A stretch of 64,000 nucleotides of DNA, from contig NZ_CP041666.1 in assembly GCF_007301515.1 (NCBI RefSeq), positions 372,001-436,000 on the forward strand, written 5' to 3'. Below, piece by piece: positions 44,331-52,694 of this stretch. The position numbers and the translations under genes were made by a program. Below the pieces are notes generated by a model. The model did no database searches and was not told the origin of the DNA. It was given only the letters and a program-made list of their open reading frames with translations. How positions within the stretch are numbered: the stretch's first letter is position 1; each line of letters starts with the position of its first letter. This DNA is from Radiobacillus deserti. Lineage in GTDB: Bacteria > Bacillota > Bacilli > Bacillales > Amphibacillaceae.

Positions 44331-44448
44331 ATGTTCCTTTTGTACCCTTGATAGGATGATTCCATTAAACGTTTAAAACACATAAGTATAAACCTTCGTT
44401 TTTAGCACAAAGTAGTTCTAAGTACATAGAGAAAGGAGGAAGAACAAG

Positions 44449-44802
44449 ATGAAGCAGCTAAAGCTGAGTTTCATACTCGTGGCGTTTACTTTAACATTGT
44501 TTAACTTTAGTTCGTTAGATATAAACGCGGAAGGTAACGTAGAACCGAATCATGAAGAAATGGAAAAGAAAGAACTAACAAAGGATCAGATTGCTGAGAT
44601 GAAGCAATTGCACGATGAACTCGTGAAACAGCGTAAACTAATTATCGATAAGTATGTAGAATACGGTGTTATGACAGAGGAAAAAGCAAAGAAAATGAAA
44701 GAGCACTTAGACTTCTTCAGCAAAAAGCTAAAGGAAAATGGCTATATCATGGAACATAAAAAGCATGGTCATGGTCATAATAAATGGGAAAAAGACGAAT
44801 AG
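44449..44802 (+). CDS. YckD-like secreted protein (DUF2680)
   Basis: A signal peptide (about residues 1-27) is followed by a helical DUF2680 domain: LTKDQIAEMKQLHDELVKQR and DKYVEYGVMTEEKAKKMKEHL. The C-terminus is His/Lys-rich (KKHGHGHNKWEKDE) and might bind metal. Function unknown; related proteins are small exported helical proteins. GAAAGGAGG precedes the ATG. A terminator follows, so it is monocistronic. Confidence 0.82.
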   Translation: MKQLKLSFILVAFTLTLFNFSSLDINAEGNVEPNHEEMEKKELTKDQIAEMKQLHDELVKQRKLIIDKYVEYGVMTEEKAKKMKEHLDFFSKKLKENGYIMEHKKHGHGHNKWEKDE

Positions 44803-44810
44803 GATGAAAG

Positions 44811-44836
44811 ACCCAACCAATTAGGTTGGGTTTTCC
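44811..44836 (+). terminator. Terminator after the yckD-like gene
   Basis: ACCCAACC / GGTTGGGT with loop AATTA and a T-rich tail. Confidence 0.85.
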
Positions 44837-44898
44837 TTTTACAATCACAAGGAAAGTAGGTATAGTAAAATAAATTCCAACTCTAGAGGAGTGTTGTG

Positions 44899-45966
44899 AT
44901 GCGATGGCTTGCGATTGCAGGGATGGGTATCTTGCTTATTGGTTGTTCGAACCAAGAGGATTCTAGTCGTCATCAAACAACGGAAAATTCGGAATATGAG
45001 GACTCAAATCATTCAACTGTTAAGGTGATTGCATCACAGCTTGAGGAACCGTGGGAGATTGTCCCGTACAAAGAGAGCATTTATGTGAGTGAAAGAAAAG
45101 GGTTGATTGTTGAGATAGTAGAGAATGAACAGAAAAGAAAGCCGGTACAGTTCCATCAAGAACTATCTGACAAACCAGAAGCGGGTTTATTAGGATTGGT
45201 GTTACCGGAGGATTTTCAAGAAAGCAAACGAGCAATTGCCTATTATTCTTATGTGCAAGCTGGGAACATCTATCAAAGAGTCACTACCTTAATAGAGGAG
45301 GATACCTTCTGGCAGGAAGGGGTTACGATACTTGATCAAATACCGGGTGGTACGTATCACCAAGGCGGTAGGTTAGAAATTGGACCGGATCAAAAGCTCT
45401 ATATTACAACAGGAGATGCAACAATGCCGGATCAAGCTCAAAACTTAGAAAGCTTAGCGGGAAAAATATTGCGTGTGAATCTAGATGGATCGATACCGTC
45501 GGATAATCCATTCCCGAATTCCCCTATCTATAGTTATGGTCATCGAAATCCACAAGGAATGACATGGACGAACGATGGCGTTATGTATGCAACAGAACAC
45601 GGCAATCAAGCACATGATGAGCTAAATCATATCCAGAAGGGCTCAAATTACGGGTGGCCCATCATCCAAGGAAATAGTGCAGTGGACGGAATGGAAAAAC
45701 CAATCATTCACTCAGGAGAAGACACATGGGCCCCTTCAGGCTTAGCTTACTACCGTGACTATCTGTATTTTGCAGGATTACGTGGGCAATCTATTTTTCG
45801 GTATGACATAGAGCAGGAGCAGTTAGCCTCGTGGCTTGACGGCTTTGGACGAATCCGAGATGTACAGGCATCCGAAACAGGATTGTACTTTATAACCAAT
45901 AATACCGATGGCAGAGGTAATCCATCCTCAGAGGATGATCAGCTGCTGTTCAAAAGGTGGGAATAG
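44899..45966 (+). CDS. Lipoprotein glucose/sorbosone dehydrogenase-like protein
   Basis: A six-bladed beta-propeller of the GSDH/YliI family, which may oxidise aldose sugars with PQQ outside the cell. The signal peptide ends in the lipobox LLIGC near residue 16. Family motifs are GLLGLVLP, YHQGGRLEIGPDQKLYITTGD near 150, and YGHRNPQGMTW near 210. ATG 44899 lies seven bases after AGAGGAG. Whether this organism makes PQQ is not visible, so the cofactor and activity are uncertain. Length 355. The DUF1232 gene follows after one base. Confidence 0.85.
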   Translation: MRWLAIAGMGILLIGCSNQEDSSRHQTTENSEYEDSNHSTVKVIASQLEEPWEIVPYKESIYVSERKGLIVEIVENEQKRKPVQFHQELSDKPEAGLLGLVLPEDFQESKRAIAYYSYVQAGNIYQRVTTLIEEDTFWQEGVTILDQIPGGTYHQGGRLEIGPDQKLYITTGDATMPDQAQNLESLAGKILRVNLDGSIPSDNPFPNSPIYSYGHRNPQGMTWTNDGVMYATEHGNQAHDELNHIQKGSNYGWPIIQGNSAVDGMEKPIIHSGEDTWAPSGLAYYRDYLYFAGLRGQSIFRYDIEQEQLASWLDGFGRIRDVQASETGLYFITNNTDGRGNPSSEDDQLLFKRWE

Positions 45967-45967
45967 A

Positions 45968-46243
45968 ATGAGGAGATTATTTCGAAGATTAAAGTTCTTA
46001 TTCAATATTAGAAAATCCATTCCGTTTCTAAAAGACTTTTTCACATCCAATCAAGTGAGTAGGCGCAAAAAGCTAATTTCCATTCTTTTGGTTGTTGGAT
46101 ATATTTTGTTTCCGTTTGACTTAATTCCGGATTTTCTCCTATTGTTCGGCATCTTAGATGATGTAGCGGTTGCCGGCTTTGTACTGCAAAAGATTATTCA
46201 GATGGCACCAAAGGACCTTCAGGATAAATACGGGATTAAATAG
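45968..46243 (+). CDS. YkvA-like DUF1232 membrane protein
   Basis: A 91-residue protein carrying the DUF1232 core: KKLISILLVVGYILFPFDLI followed by PDFLLLFGILDDVAV. One or two hydrophobic helices and a basic N-terminus suggest a membrane protein with its N-terminus inside. Function unknown. ATG 45968 lies one base after the dehydrogenase stop, with AAAAGGTGGG upstream, so the pair is cotranscribed. Confidence 0.85.
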   Translation: MRRLFRRLKFLFNIRKSIPFLKDFFTSNQVSRRKKLISILLVVGYILFPFDLIPDFLLLFGILDDVAVAGFVLQKIIQMAPKDLQDKYGIK

Positions 46244-46254
46244 CTTATGACACA

Positions 46255-46286
46255 TGAAAAAACTAGCTCCTGAAAAAGAGCTAGTT
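46255..46286 (-). terminator. Terminator of the yfhE-like gene
   Basis: AACTAGCTC / GAGCTAGTT stem; the T-run lies on the minus strand, so it ends the small gene on that strand. Confidence 0.75.
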
Positions 46287-46298
46287 ACCATCAAGCCT

Positions 46299-46460
46299 TT
46301 ATAAATTTGGGTTTTCTCTACGTGCTTCTTTTACTCGAGCACTGCGATATCCACCAGCTATGTCTGCTCGTTTAAATTCTTTTGTGTACAGAACCTCTTG
46401 TGTATCCGACAAGGAAGCTCCTTCCGTGCGTGTGGGTTGATATTGAGAATTTTTTGCCAT
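46299..46460 (-). CDS. YfhE-like small protein
   Basis: A 53-residue protein. The core LSDTQEVLYTKEFKRADIAG, followed by GYRSARVKEA, matches the YfhE family of very small basic proteins in Bacillaceae. Function unknown. AAAGGGTG lies upstream of ATG 46460 on the minus strand, and the terminator at 46255 follows the stop. Confidence 0.75.
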   Translation of the reverse strand: MAKNSQYQPTRTEGASLSDTQEVLYTKEFKRADIAGGYRSARVKEARRENPNL

Positions 46461-46544
46461 CGAAAAACACCCTTTCTATAGGATAGGTATATAACTATCA
46501 TTCCCATCCCATACTGAAATAAACGAAGAATTTTCCAAGTAGGA

Positions 46545-46572
46545 TTGAAATTTTAGCAGAAATCAGTATAAT
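46545..46572 (+). promoter_or_regulatory. Promoter of the argS T-box transcript
   Basis: TTGAAA and TATAAT with 16-base spacing, just upstream of the T-box leader. Confidence 0.7.
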
Positions 46573-46589
46573 AAAAGTACTTTACATAG

Positions 46590-46824
46590 TCATGGTTGAT
46601 GAGAAAGAGAGTAGCTCTTCTGGACGTCAAAGCGAGCTAGGATTTGGTGCGAGCCTAGCATGAAAGGGAGAATGAACCGGACTTTCTCGACTGTACTCCT
46701 GAAACGATGTAGTAGGGATTACCGGTTGCCGCCGTTATCGGTTAAGCAGGTTCTTTAGAACAAATAGAGTGGTACCGCGGGATTAAAGCTCTCGTCTCTT
46801 ACAATAGAGACGAGGGCTTTTTTT
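46590..46824 (+). ncRNA. T-box leader controlling argS
   Basis: Stem I has GCTAGG / CCTAGC arms around the conserved GGTGCGA (46646-46652). A candidate arginine specifier CGG is at 46678-46680, but this placement is tentative. The T-box AGAGTGGTACCGCGG is at 46766-46780. A terminator AGCTCTCGTCTCT / AGAGACGAGGGCT (46787-46818) with one G-U pair and T7 ends the leader. Uncharged tRNA-Arg should favour read-through into argS. Confidence 0.88.
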
Positions 46825-46858
46825 ATATATTTTAGGTGAAGGAAAGGAACGTGTAACA

Positions 46859-48550
46859 ATGGATTATAAAGGATTATTTGCAAAGTCATTAGCTCCACAC
46901 CTCGGAGAGCTTTCAGTTGAAAAGATTTACCGTTTCATTGAACAGCCTAAACAATTAAGTCATGGAGATTTTGCATTTCCGTGCTTCGAGCTAGCGAAAA
47001 TAAAACGAATGGCACCAAATAAAATTGCAGAAGACTTAGCGACCAAAGTAAAGGAGACATTGTTCGAAAAGGTAGAAGCAGTTGGACCATATGTCAATGT
47101 GTTCTTGGATAAAACACAAGTAGGAACAAATGTTATTCACGAAATTTTAAAAAAGAAAAGCCATTACGGAGATTCGAATATAGGAAATGGTGGCAATGTA
47201 CCAATTGATATGTCTTCCCCAAACATTGCGAAGCCTTTTTCCATGGGACATTTACGCTCTACTGTTATCGGGAACAGCATTGCTTTATTGCTGAAAAAGT
47301 CTGGGTATCAACCAATTCGTATCAACCATCTTGGGGATTGGGGTACACAATTTGGGAAGCTAATGGTTGCCTACACAAAATGGGGGGAAGAAAAGAAAGT
47401 TCGTCAAAATCCAATAGAGGAATTGCTGAAGCTATATATTCGTTTCCATGAAGAAGCGGAATCAAATCCTGACCTAGATGTAGAAGGGCGTAAGTGGTTT
47501 AAGAAGCTTGAGGATGGAGACGAAGAAGCGGAAAGCTTATGGAAGTGGTTCAGAGAAGAATCGTTAAAGGAATTCAATAAAATCTATGATCTTATGGGAA
47601 TTACGTTTGATTCGTATCACGGTGAGGCTTTTTATAACGACAAAATGGCAGAAGTCTTGGAGCTACTAGAAGAGCAAAATTTATTAACTGAATCAGAAGG
47701 TGCGCAAGTAGTTGATTTAAGTGAGCATGATTTACCACCAAGCTTAATTCGAAAATCAGATGGTGCAACGCTTTATACAACTCGTGATTTAGCTGCGGCT
47801 TTATATCGCAAAAGAAATTATGACTTTGATCAATCCTTATATGTGGTTGGAAACGAACAAGGTCTTCACTTCAAGCAGCTTAAGCTCGTTCTAGAAAAAA
47901 TGGGATATGATTGGGCAAAAGATCTGCACCACATATCCTTCGGGATGATTTTAAAAGATGGTAAAAAAATGTCCACTCGTAAAGGGAAGGTCGTCTTATT
48001 AGAAGAAGTACTACGTGAAGCGATTGAGCTAGCGAAAACAAACATGGAAGAAAAGAATCCGGGGTTAGAAAATAAGGAGGAAGCGGCAAAAGCAGTTGGA
48101 GTCGGGGCTGTACTATTCCACGATTTAAAGAATCACCGAAACAATGATGTAGAGTTTTCCTTAGAGGATATGCTTCGCATTGAAGGAGAGACCGGACCAT
48201 ATGTTCAATATACCCATGCTAGAGGATGCTCTTTATTAGAAAAAGGTGGTTTTAACGGCTTCAATGATACGATGTACTTGGAAGAAGACCAGACATATAT
48301 GTGGCCAATCATTAGTGAGCTATTAAGCTTTCCAAATGCTGTCCAACGTGCAACGGAACAATTTGATCCATCCATCATTGCGAAGTGTGTGGTGGACTTG
48401 GCGCAGGAGTTTAATCGCTATTATGCACATGTTCGTGTTTTGGAAGATGAAACAAAAAAACAACAACGTCTTGCGCTTGTTCAAGCGGTCGTTCTTGTTT
48501 TAGAGGAAGGACTAAGACTATTAGGTATGAAGGCGCCAAAACAAATGTAG
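46859..48550 (+). CDS. argS: Arginyl-tRNA synthetase
   Basis: Class I synthetase for tRNA-Arg. The N-terminal additional domain (residues 1-100) is followed by the HIGH-like motif SPNIAKPFSMGHLRSTVIG near residue 120, the KMSKS region as KKMSTRKGKV near 380, and the C-terminal DALR anticodon-binding domain to residue 563. The SPNIAKPFxxGHLRST form differs from the typical Bacillus NPTGPLH-type sequence and resembles a second lineage found in some Firmicutes and eukaryotes. A T-box directly upstream supports the arginine assignment. Confidence 0.94.
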   Translation: MDYKGLFAKSLAPHLGELSVEKIYRFIEQPKQLSHGDFAFPCFELAKIKRMAPNKIAEDLATKVKETLFEKVEAVGPYVNVFLDKTQVGTNVIHEILKKKSHYGDSNIGNGGNVPIDMSSPNIAKPFSMGHLRSTVIGNSIALLLKKSGYQPIRINHLGDWGTQFGKLMVAYTKWGEEKKVRQNPIEELLKLYIRFHEEAESNPDLDVEGRKWFKKLEDGDEEAESLWKWFREESLKEFNKIYDLMGITFDSYHGEAFYNDKMAEVLELLEEQNLLTESEGAQVVDLSEHDLPPSLIRKSDGATLYTTRDLAAALYRKRNYDFDQSLYVVGNEQGLHFKQLKLVLEKMGYDWAKDLHHISFGMILKDGKKMSTRKGKVVLLEEVLREAIELAKTNMEEKNPGLENKEEAAKAVGVGAVLFHDLKNHRNNDVEFSLEDMLRIEGETGPYVQYTHARGCSLLEKGGFNGFNDTMYLEEDQTYMWPIISELLSFPNAVQRATEQFDPSIIAKCVVDLAQEFNRYYAHVRVLEDETKKQQRLALVQAVVLVLEEGLRLLGMKAPKQM

Positions 48551-48592
48551 GGTAGCTTGGAATGAGGCATGATGCCATTAGGGGATACCTTG

Positions 48593-48853
48593 TTACTTTT
48601 CGCTTCCCTTACGAATAGTGAAGTGGTCTTGTGTGGATATAAGTTCGACCTGCTTGCCATCTTTTTCATAGAAGATACCCATTTGATTTACTTTCTTCCA
48701 TCCTTGTAGGCAGATAGTCATCCGATAAAAGGAATGAACGCCATCCTTTTCAGATGCACCAGACCATTCAAAGTTATTAGTTATCTCATTATCACTGGTT
48801 AAATTGGTGGCATTCGGTATGAGAAAATCGTAGTGCTTTTTGGTCCCTTCGTA
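48593..48853 (-). pseudogene. 5'-truncated remnant of an unknown gene
   Basis: On the minus strand an 86-codon open stretch runs from a TAC right after a stop (48854-48856) to TAA at 48593. It has no start codon or ribosome binding site at its beginning, yet its composition is protein-like (LIPNATNLTSDNE, FEWSGASEKDGVHSFYRMTI, GWKKVNQMGIFYEKDGKQVE). It seems to be the C-terminal part of a gene whose 5' end has been lost. The family is not recognised. The DUF2935 terminator lies immediately upstream. Confidence 0.55.
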
Positions 48854-48863
48854 CTATTATGTT

Positions 48864-48904
48864 AAAAAAGACCAAACACAATGTTTACGTGTTTGGTCTT
48901 TTTG
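48864..48904 (-). terminator. Terminator of the DUF2935 gene
   Basis: Fifteen-base stem with AAAAAGACCAAACAC as left arm and T-runs on both strands; it lies at the 3' end of the minus-strand DUF2935 gene. Confidence 0.88.
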
Positions 48905-49723
48905 CTACTGAGGATCTGGTGTTCTCGGTTTCGTTGGGTCACAATTTGGCATGGGGGTGTTTGTGGATTCAGCTAATTTGATTAAGTAATAGCACTCTTC
49001 ACGCGCCATATGATCGGCCATTAAACCAGAAAAAGTTCCAAGTAGCTCTTCGGAAAGCTCCATTTCTTCTACTTCATGCAAAAACCCGCGGAATAAGTTC
49101 ATCTCCACTTCCACATCGGAATTAAATCTCGTTAAAGCAGGAAAAGATTTTTGATTTGTTCGTAAGTATCCAGTTAGTTCAATCGCCTTTAAATAAAAGG
49201 AATTAAAATGCTCTTCAAACGTTTTGCTTTTTTGCTTCAACCGTTTTTCGACACCATCCAGATGATCATTAATAATACCGGCATGGCCGGATGCATCTAC
49301 GAGCCAAATGAGGTGGTGGTGTAATTCGTGAAAAATGGGAGGTGCTTCTCCTTGTTTAAGATAATCTATCACTAATTGGTATTCTTCTAATTCGTTTAAG
49401 GTATGGTTAATGAAGGTAGGGGATAGAAGTATCCCGATTTTGCCATTTAAGTGGCGCTCTAATATGGATAATTTAAAGTCTTTCAGCTGATCCGTTGCGG
49501 ACTCGGCTACCTTTGTAAAGGCGATAACATTTGTTTCTGCAAGTGGCTTCGACTTCTTTAATAGTTCGTCAAATAAGAATACAAATTCTTGTGCGGTTTC
49601 AATATCCTTCTTTTCTTTGGGATATAACGAATCTCTAATAAAACGAGAATGATCTCCTAACACTTGTAGCCAAAACTGATGTTCAAATTCTGCACTCTTT
49701 AAATAATTTTCCATGGTGGACAA
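48905..49723 (-). CDS. DUF2935 protein
   Basis: A 272-residue helical protein that appears to contain two related four-helix segments. Repeated metal-ligand-like motifs are EFEHQFWLQVLGDHSRFI near residue 12, HELHHHLIWLVDASGHAG near 147 and DHMAREECYYL near 240. These suggest a haemerythrin-like or ferritin-like di-metal site. DUF2935 is a Bacillaceae-type family of unknown function. The spacing of His and Glu is observed; the metal idea is inferred. No signal peptide. Confidence 0.82.
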   Translation of the reverse strand: MSTMENYLKSAEFEHQFWLQVLGDHSRFIRDSLYPKEKKDIETAQEFVFLFDELLKKSKPLAETNVIAFTKVAESATDQLKDFKLSILERHLNGKIGILLSPTFINHTLNELEEYQLVIDYLKQGEAPPIFHELHHHLIWLVDASGHAGIINDHLDGVEKRLKQKSKTFEEHFNSFYLKAIELTGYLRTNQKSFPALTRFNSDVEVEMNLFRGFLHEVEEMELSEELLGTFSGLMADHMAREECYYLIKLAESTNTPMPNCDPTKPRTPDPQ

Positions 49724-49890
49724 CCCCTTTGAATTGGTATCTTTCCAATTCTATTCGTTCTTGTCTCGTCCTATTACATGATGGTTGGTCGTAAAAAGAG
49801 AATCTATAGAGATTACTAGATAAAGGTATAAAAAGGGTGTCGAATATACTAGAATAAAGGAAGAATATACCTAGTTAAAGGGGTCATTTG

Positions 49891-51051
49891 ATGAAACGAA
49901 TTTTCTTTGTAATCGTGCTGTTGTTATTTAGTGCCCTTGTTTTAATAAGTTGTAGGGAACAAGAGAACAGTAAGGAAGATAAGGAATATCAGCAAGAGGA
50001 ACTTGTGGAAAAAGAGCAAATAGAGGAACCAAAAGTGGAAGAAAAAGAAATTACTCTATCAGCAATTGGAGATATATTATTGCACAAACGAGTGTTTGAT
50101 GATGCGAAAACGGAGACAGGCTATGATTTCACCCCGTTTTTCGAAAAAATAAAACCTTATTTAAACGATACAACGATTACGATGGCGAATCAGGAAACAA
50201 TGATTGGTGGTACGAAAATTGGTCTGTCTGATTATCCATCGTTTAATAGTCCACAAGAAATAGGAGATACCTTAAAACAAGTTGGTGTAGACGTCGTTAC
50301 AATAGCAAACAATCATACGCTCGATCGTGGAGAAAAAGCGATTCAAAGTGCGATTGATCATTGGAAAGCCATTGATATGGTGTACACAGGTGCTTATCAA
50401 AGCAGAGAAGACAGTAAGAGGATTCGTGTAGTAGAAACAGACGAAGGCATAGATGTAGCGTTTCTTAGCTATACGTACGGGACAAACGGTATTCCAGTAC
50501 CAGAAGGAAAAGAGTATTTAGTGAATCTAATCGAAAAAGAAAAGATAGCAACGGATGTGAAAGAAGCAGAGAAAATATCCGATGCGATTGTTTTAAGCTA
50601 TCATTTTGGAACGGAAAATCAACGAATGCCGAATCCAGAGCAAGTGGATTTGGCCCAATATGCGGCAGATTTAGGCGTTGATGTAGTGATTGGCCATCAT
50701 CCGCACGTGTTACAGCCGGTAGATTGGCTTCGGGGAGAAAAGGGAAATAAGACATTCGTCATCTACTCCCTTGCGAATTTTATTTCTGGCCAGGACGAGT
50801 TTTATAACCGAATTGGTGGGGTTGTGAAGGTAACGATTAAAAAAACGATAAAAGAAGAGGAAGAAACGATTACAGTCGAACAGCCTAAATTTCTTCCTAC
50901 CTATATGGAGTACAAGCCTAAGTTTAAGGATTTTAAAGTCATCCCAATGAAAGACTTAAATAATGATATAATGCCGGGATACCAAAAATATTATGAAGAA
51001 ATAAAAGCACATATGTCACAATGGATGCCGGAATTGGAGTTCATGGAATAA
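49891..51051 (+). CDS. CapA-family lipoprotein (PgsA-like)
   Basis: The signal peptide ends in the lipobox LVLISC near residue 22, followed by a charged linker rich in E and K. The CapA/PGA-synthesis domain of the metallophosphatase fold starts near residue 55: AIGDILLHKRVFDD, then ANQETMIGG, VTIANNHTLDRG near 135 and VVIGHHPHVLQP near 270. CapA proteins take part in poly-gamma-glutamate capsule synthesis or export, but no pgsB or pgsC homologue is nearby, so this is an orphan. ATG 49891 follows AAAGGGG. Confidence 0.88.
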   Translation: MKRIFFVIVLLLFSALVLISCREQENSKEDKEYQQEELVEKEQIEEPKVEEKEITLSAIGDILLHKRVFDDAKTETGYDFTPFFEKIKPYLNDTTITMANQETMIGGTKIGLSDYPSFNSPQEIGDTLKQVGVDVVTIANNHTLDRGEKAIQSAIDHWKAIDMVYTGAYQSREDSKRIRVVETDEGIDVAFLSYTYGTNGIPVPEGKEYLVNLIEKEKIATDVKEAEKISDAIVLSYHFGTENQRMPNPEQVDLAQYAADLGVDVVIGHHPHVLQPVDWLRGEKGNKTFVIYSLANFISGQDEFYNRIGGVVKVTIKKTIKEEEETITVEQPKFLPTYMEYKPKFKDFKVIPMKDLNNDIMPGYQKYYEEIKAHMSQWMPELEFME

Positions 51052-51097
51052 GTGATGTTAAAGAGGGGAAGGCAAAAATTTTTATACTATTAAAAAA

Positions 51098-51155
51098 TTC
51101 GAACCATTATTCTTGACTCTGTCGATAAATCGAATAAAGGTTCGAAACTTTTTTG
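51098..51155 (+). terminator. Terminator after the capA-like gene
   Basis: TTCGAACC...TTATTC / GAATAA...GGTTCGAA, a long arm pair, followed by T6. Confidence 0.75.
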
Positions 51156-51185
51156 AACTACATACTAAATGACTGCTAGTCCGAC

Positions 51186-51304
51186 GCTGCGGGAAAAGAC
51201 TCGCTTTCCGTGGGGAACGTCTCAGCCTCCTCGTTCGCAAAGAACGCTCTCTGTGGGGTCTTCAACTGTTCCTTTTCCACAGGAGTCTCGCATTTTCCCG
51301 CAGC
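51186..51304. repeat. Structured repeat element with 12-base inverted ends
   Basis: GCTGCGGGAAAA at 51186 and its exact complement at 51293 delimit 119 bases. Inside are CGTTC-GCAAA-GAACG and other short stems, and the related strings GACTCGC and GAGTCTCGC near the two ends. The stretch is more GC-rich than its surroundings, has no ribosome binding site and no coding character. Its look matches dispersed intergenic repeats known from other Bacillaceae, which I recall but could not check. Confidence 0.6.
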
Positions 51305-51396
51305 TTCTTGCAGTGTTCTTTCTAAGTTAAGAAGTATTGTTTGTGAGCAAAACCTATATAGTTCCCAAAACTCAGCGTAGGCAGAAGACAAGACTC

Positions 51397-51552
51397 CAGC
51401 AGGAATAGTAAGGGTTCTACTTGGATAAGCTTCTCTGCATCCTTGCACCGGGGAAGCCTACTTTGAAGAGGTACGAGTAGATGCAGGTGCACCACTTACA
51501 TCATTGCAATGTTGTTTTTATGGCTTTGCCCGCGGAAAAGAGTATTCTGCTG
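51397..51552. repeat. Second structured non-coding segment
   Basis: CAGCAGGAATA at 51397 and TATTCTGCTG at 51543 form imperfect inverted ends. Internal complements include CTGCATC / GATGCAG and the palindrome GGTGCACC. It may be part of the same repeat as 51186-51304 or a second one. The rest of 51156-51611 shows no gene. Confidence 0.4.
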
Positions 51553-51611
51553 AAGCGTCGTATATGAATAACTCGGTACTAGAGCAGTGCTTTTAGTTTT
51601 GTTCTAGCTTC

Positions 51612-52286
51612 TTATATAATTATGCTTTTTGTTATTTTATAAATTTTATTCAATACGTAGGAAATTCCGAATAATAGAATGCCTATCCCGATGTATATTG
51701 GGCTAGAAAGAGTAAGCTCTGTTCCGAAGTTTGGAGTAACTTTCGTAAGCAGAAAACTTGCCCCGACGAATAAAGTGAAAATCAACGTGTACAGAAGGTA
51801 TTCTAAGACACCGTGCATACGCCGAAATATAGACCATCCTATCACTTTGAAAATTAGAAAGACACAAACGATTAACATAAGGGCATAAATGAGTACGTTA
51901 ATAATCGCAGTTCCTAGTTGAACGGTATGGGGATCCATAAATAGTCCAAGTACTCCAGAAGTAATGCTGACCCATGCCAATCCATAACAAGCCAAGTAAA
52001 TAAAAAACACAAGCCCATCTTTCATTTTTTCTTTAGGAAGCTCTTTGATCATTTCCTTACAGTAGGATTTAGGGTCGTCTCCGAATACTTCCTTTGCTGT
52101 TTTACCATTCTCTTGTGCATCTAATAAGTGGTCTAATAACTCCATTAGTAACTCTTCTGTTTGTTGTTCCGAACGACTGAGGCTCATTCTCATATATAAC
52201 AACATATCTTCATAGTAAGCCAAATTTTCCTCATTCAACCTATCTCTTTTTTCATTGTTTAATTCAATTAATTCTTTTGCATTCAT
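51612..52286 (-). CDS. DUF1129-like membrane protein
   Basis: A soluble N-terminal region of about 90 residues (NEENLAYYEDMLLYMRMSLSR, HLLDAQENGKTAKEVFGDDPK) is followed by five or six hydrophobic helices. This layout is typical of DUF1129/DUF1700-like proteins paired with PadR regulators. Its ATG overlaps the PadR stop by four bases, so the two are translationally coupled. Function unknown; a membrane-stress or transport role is only a guess. Confidence 0.75.
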   Translation of the reverse strand: MNAKELIELNNEKRDRLNEENLAYYEDMLLYMRMSLSRSEQQTEELLMELLDHLLDAQENGKTAKEVFGDDPKSYCKEMIKELPKEKMKDGLVFFIYLACYGLAWVSITSGVLGLFMDPHTVQLGTAIINVLIYALMLIVCVFLIFKVIGWSIFRRMHGVLEYLLYTLIFTLFVGASFLLTKVTPNFGTELTLSSPIYIGIGILLFGISYVLNKIYKITKSIII

Positions 52287-52618
52287 TCGTAATCACTCCT
52301 TTTTCGTAATATGTTTGCCACCGGTGGCTGGATACTGTTCCATTGCGCCTCAAACTCTTCTAGTGCTTGGTAGCCTTTTTCTGTGAGGGCATAATATTTT
52401 CGCTTTGGTCCCGTTTCAGATGTCTTTAAGGTTCCATCAATTAATTGTTCTTTCTGTAGTCGGAGAAGAATAGGATATATCGATCCTTCACTAATGTCGG
52501 TTAATCCGTTTTCCTGTAGCCTTAAAGAAAGCTCATAGCCATAGGTTGGCTGTTGTTCAATGACGGCTAAAATACAGCCTTCTAAAATTCCTTTAAGCAT
52601 TTGGCTTCGCAAGGACAA
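52283..52618 (-). CDS. PadR family transcriptional regulator
   Basis: An approximately 110-residue PadR winged helix: MLKGILEGCILAVIEQQPTYGYEL, then EGSIYPILLRLQKEQLI and the wing GPKRKYYALTEKG. TTG 52618 is proposed as the start, six bases after GAGGTG; the upstream GTG at 52627 overlaps that site. Translationally coupled with the DUF1129 gene, which it probably controls. A 16-base-pair inverted repeat lies 40 bases upstream. Confidence 0.88.
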   Translation of the reverse strand: MSLRSQMLKGILEGCILAVIEQQPTYGYELSLRLQENGLTDISEGSIYPILLRLQKEQLIDGTLKTSETGPKRKYYALTEKGYQALEEFEAQWNSIQPPVANILRKRSDYE

Positions 52619-52657
52619 GCTTATCACCTCTATCTTGTTTTACAAGGTACCTGTTCA

Positions 52658-52694
52658 AGAGTAAGCTATCTTGCAAAACAAGATAGCTTACTCT
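52658..52694. promoter_or_regulatory. Long perfect inverted repeat upstream of padR
   Basis: AGAGTAAGCTATCTTG and its exact complement are separated by CAAAA. The CAAGATAG core recurs on the minus strand nearer the padR start. There is no T-run on either side, so an operator for the PadR protein, or a structured RNA leader, is more likely than a terminator. Confidence 0.55.

Noticed and set aside
51176..51448. Minus-strand frame of 90 codons in the repeat region
   Set aside because: It lacks a ribosome binding site and lies across the structured repeat with its inverted ends; the translation has no protein-like pattern.
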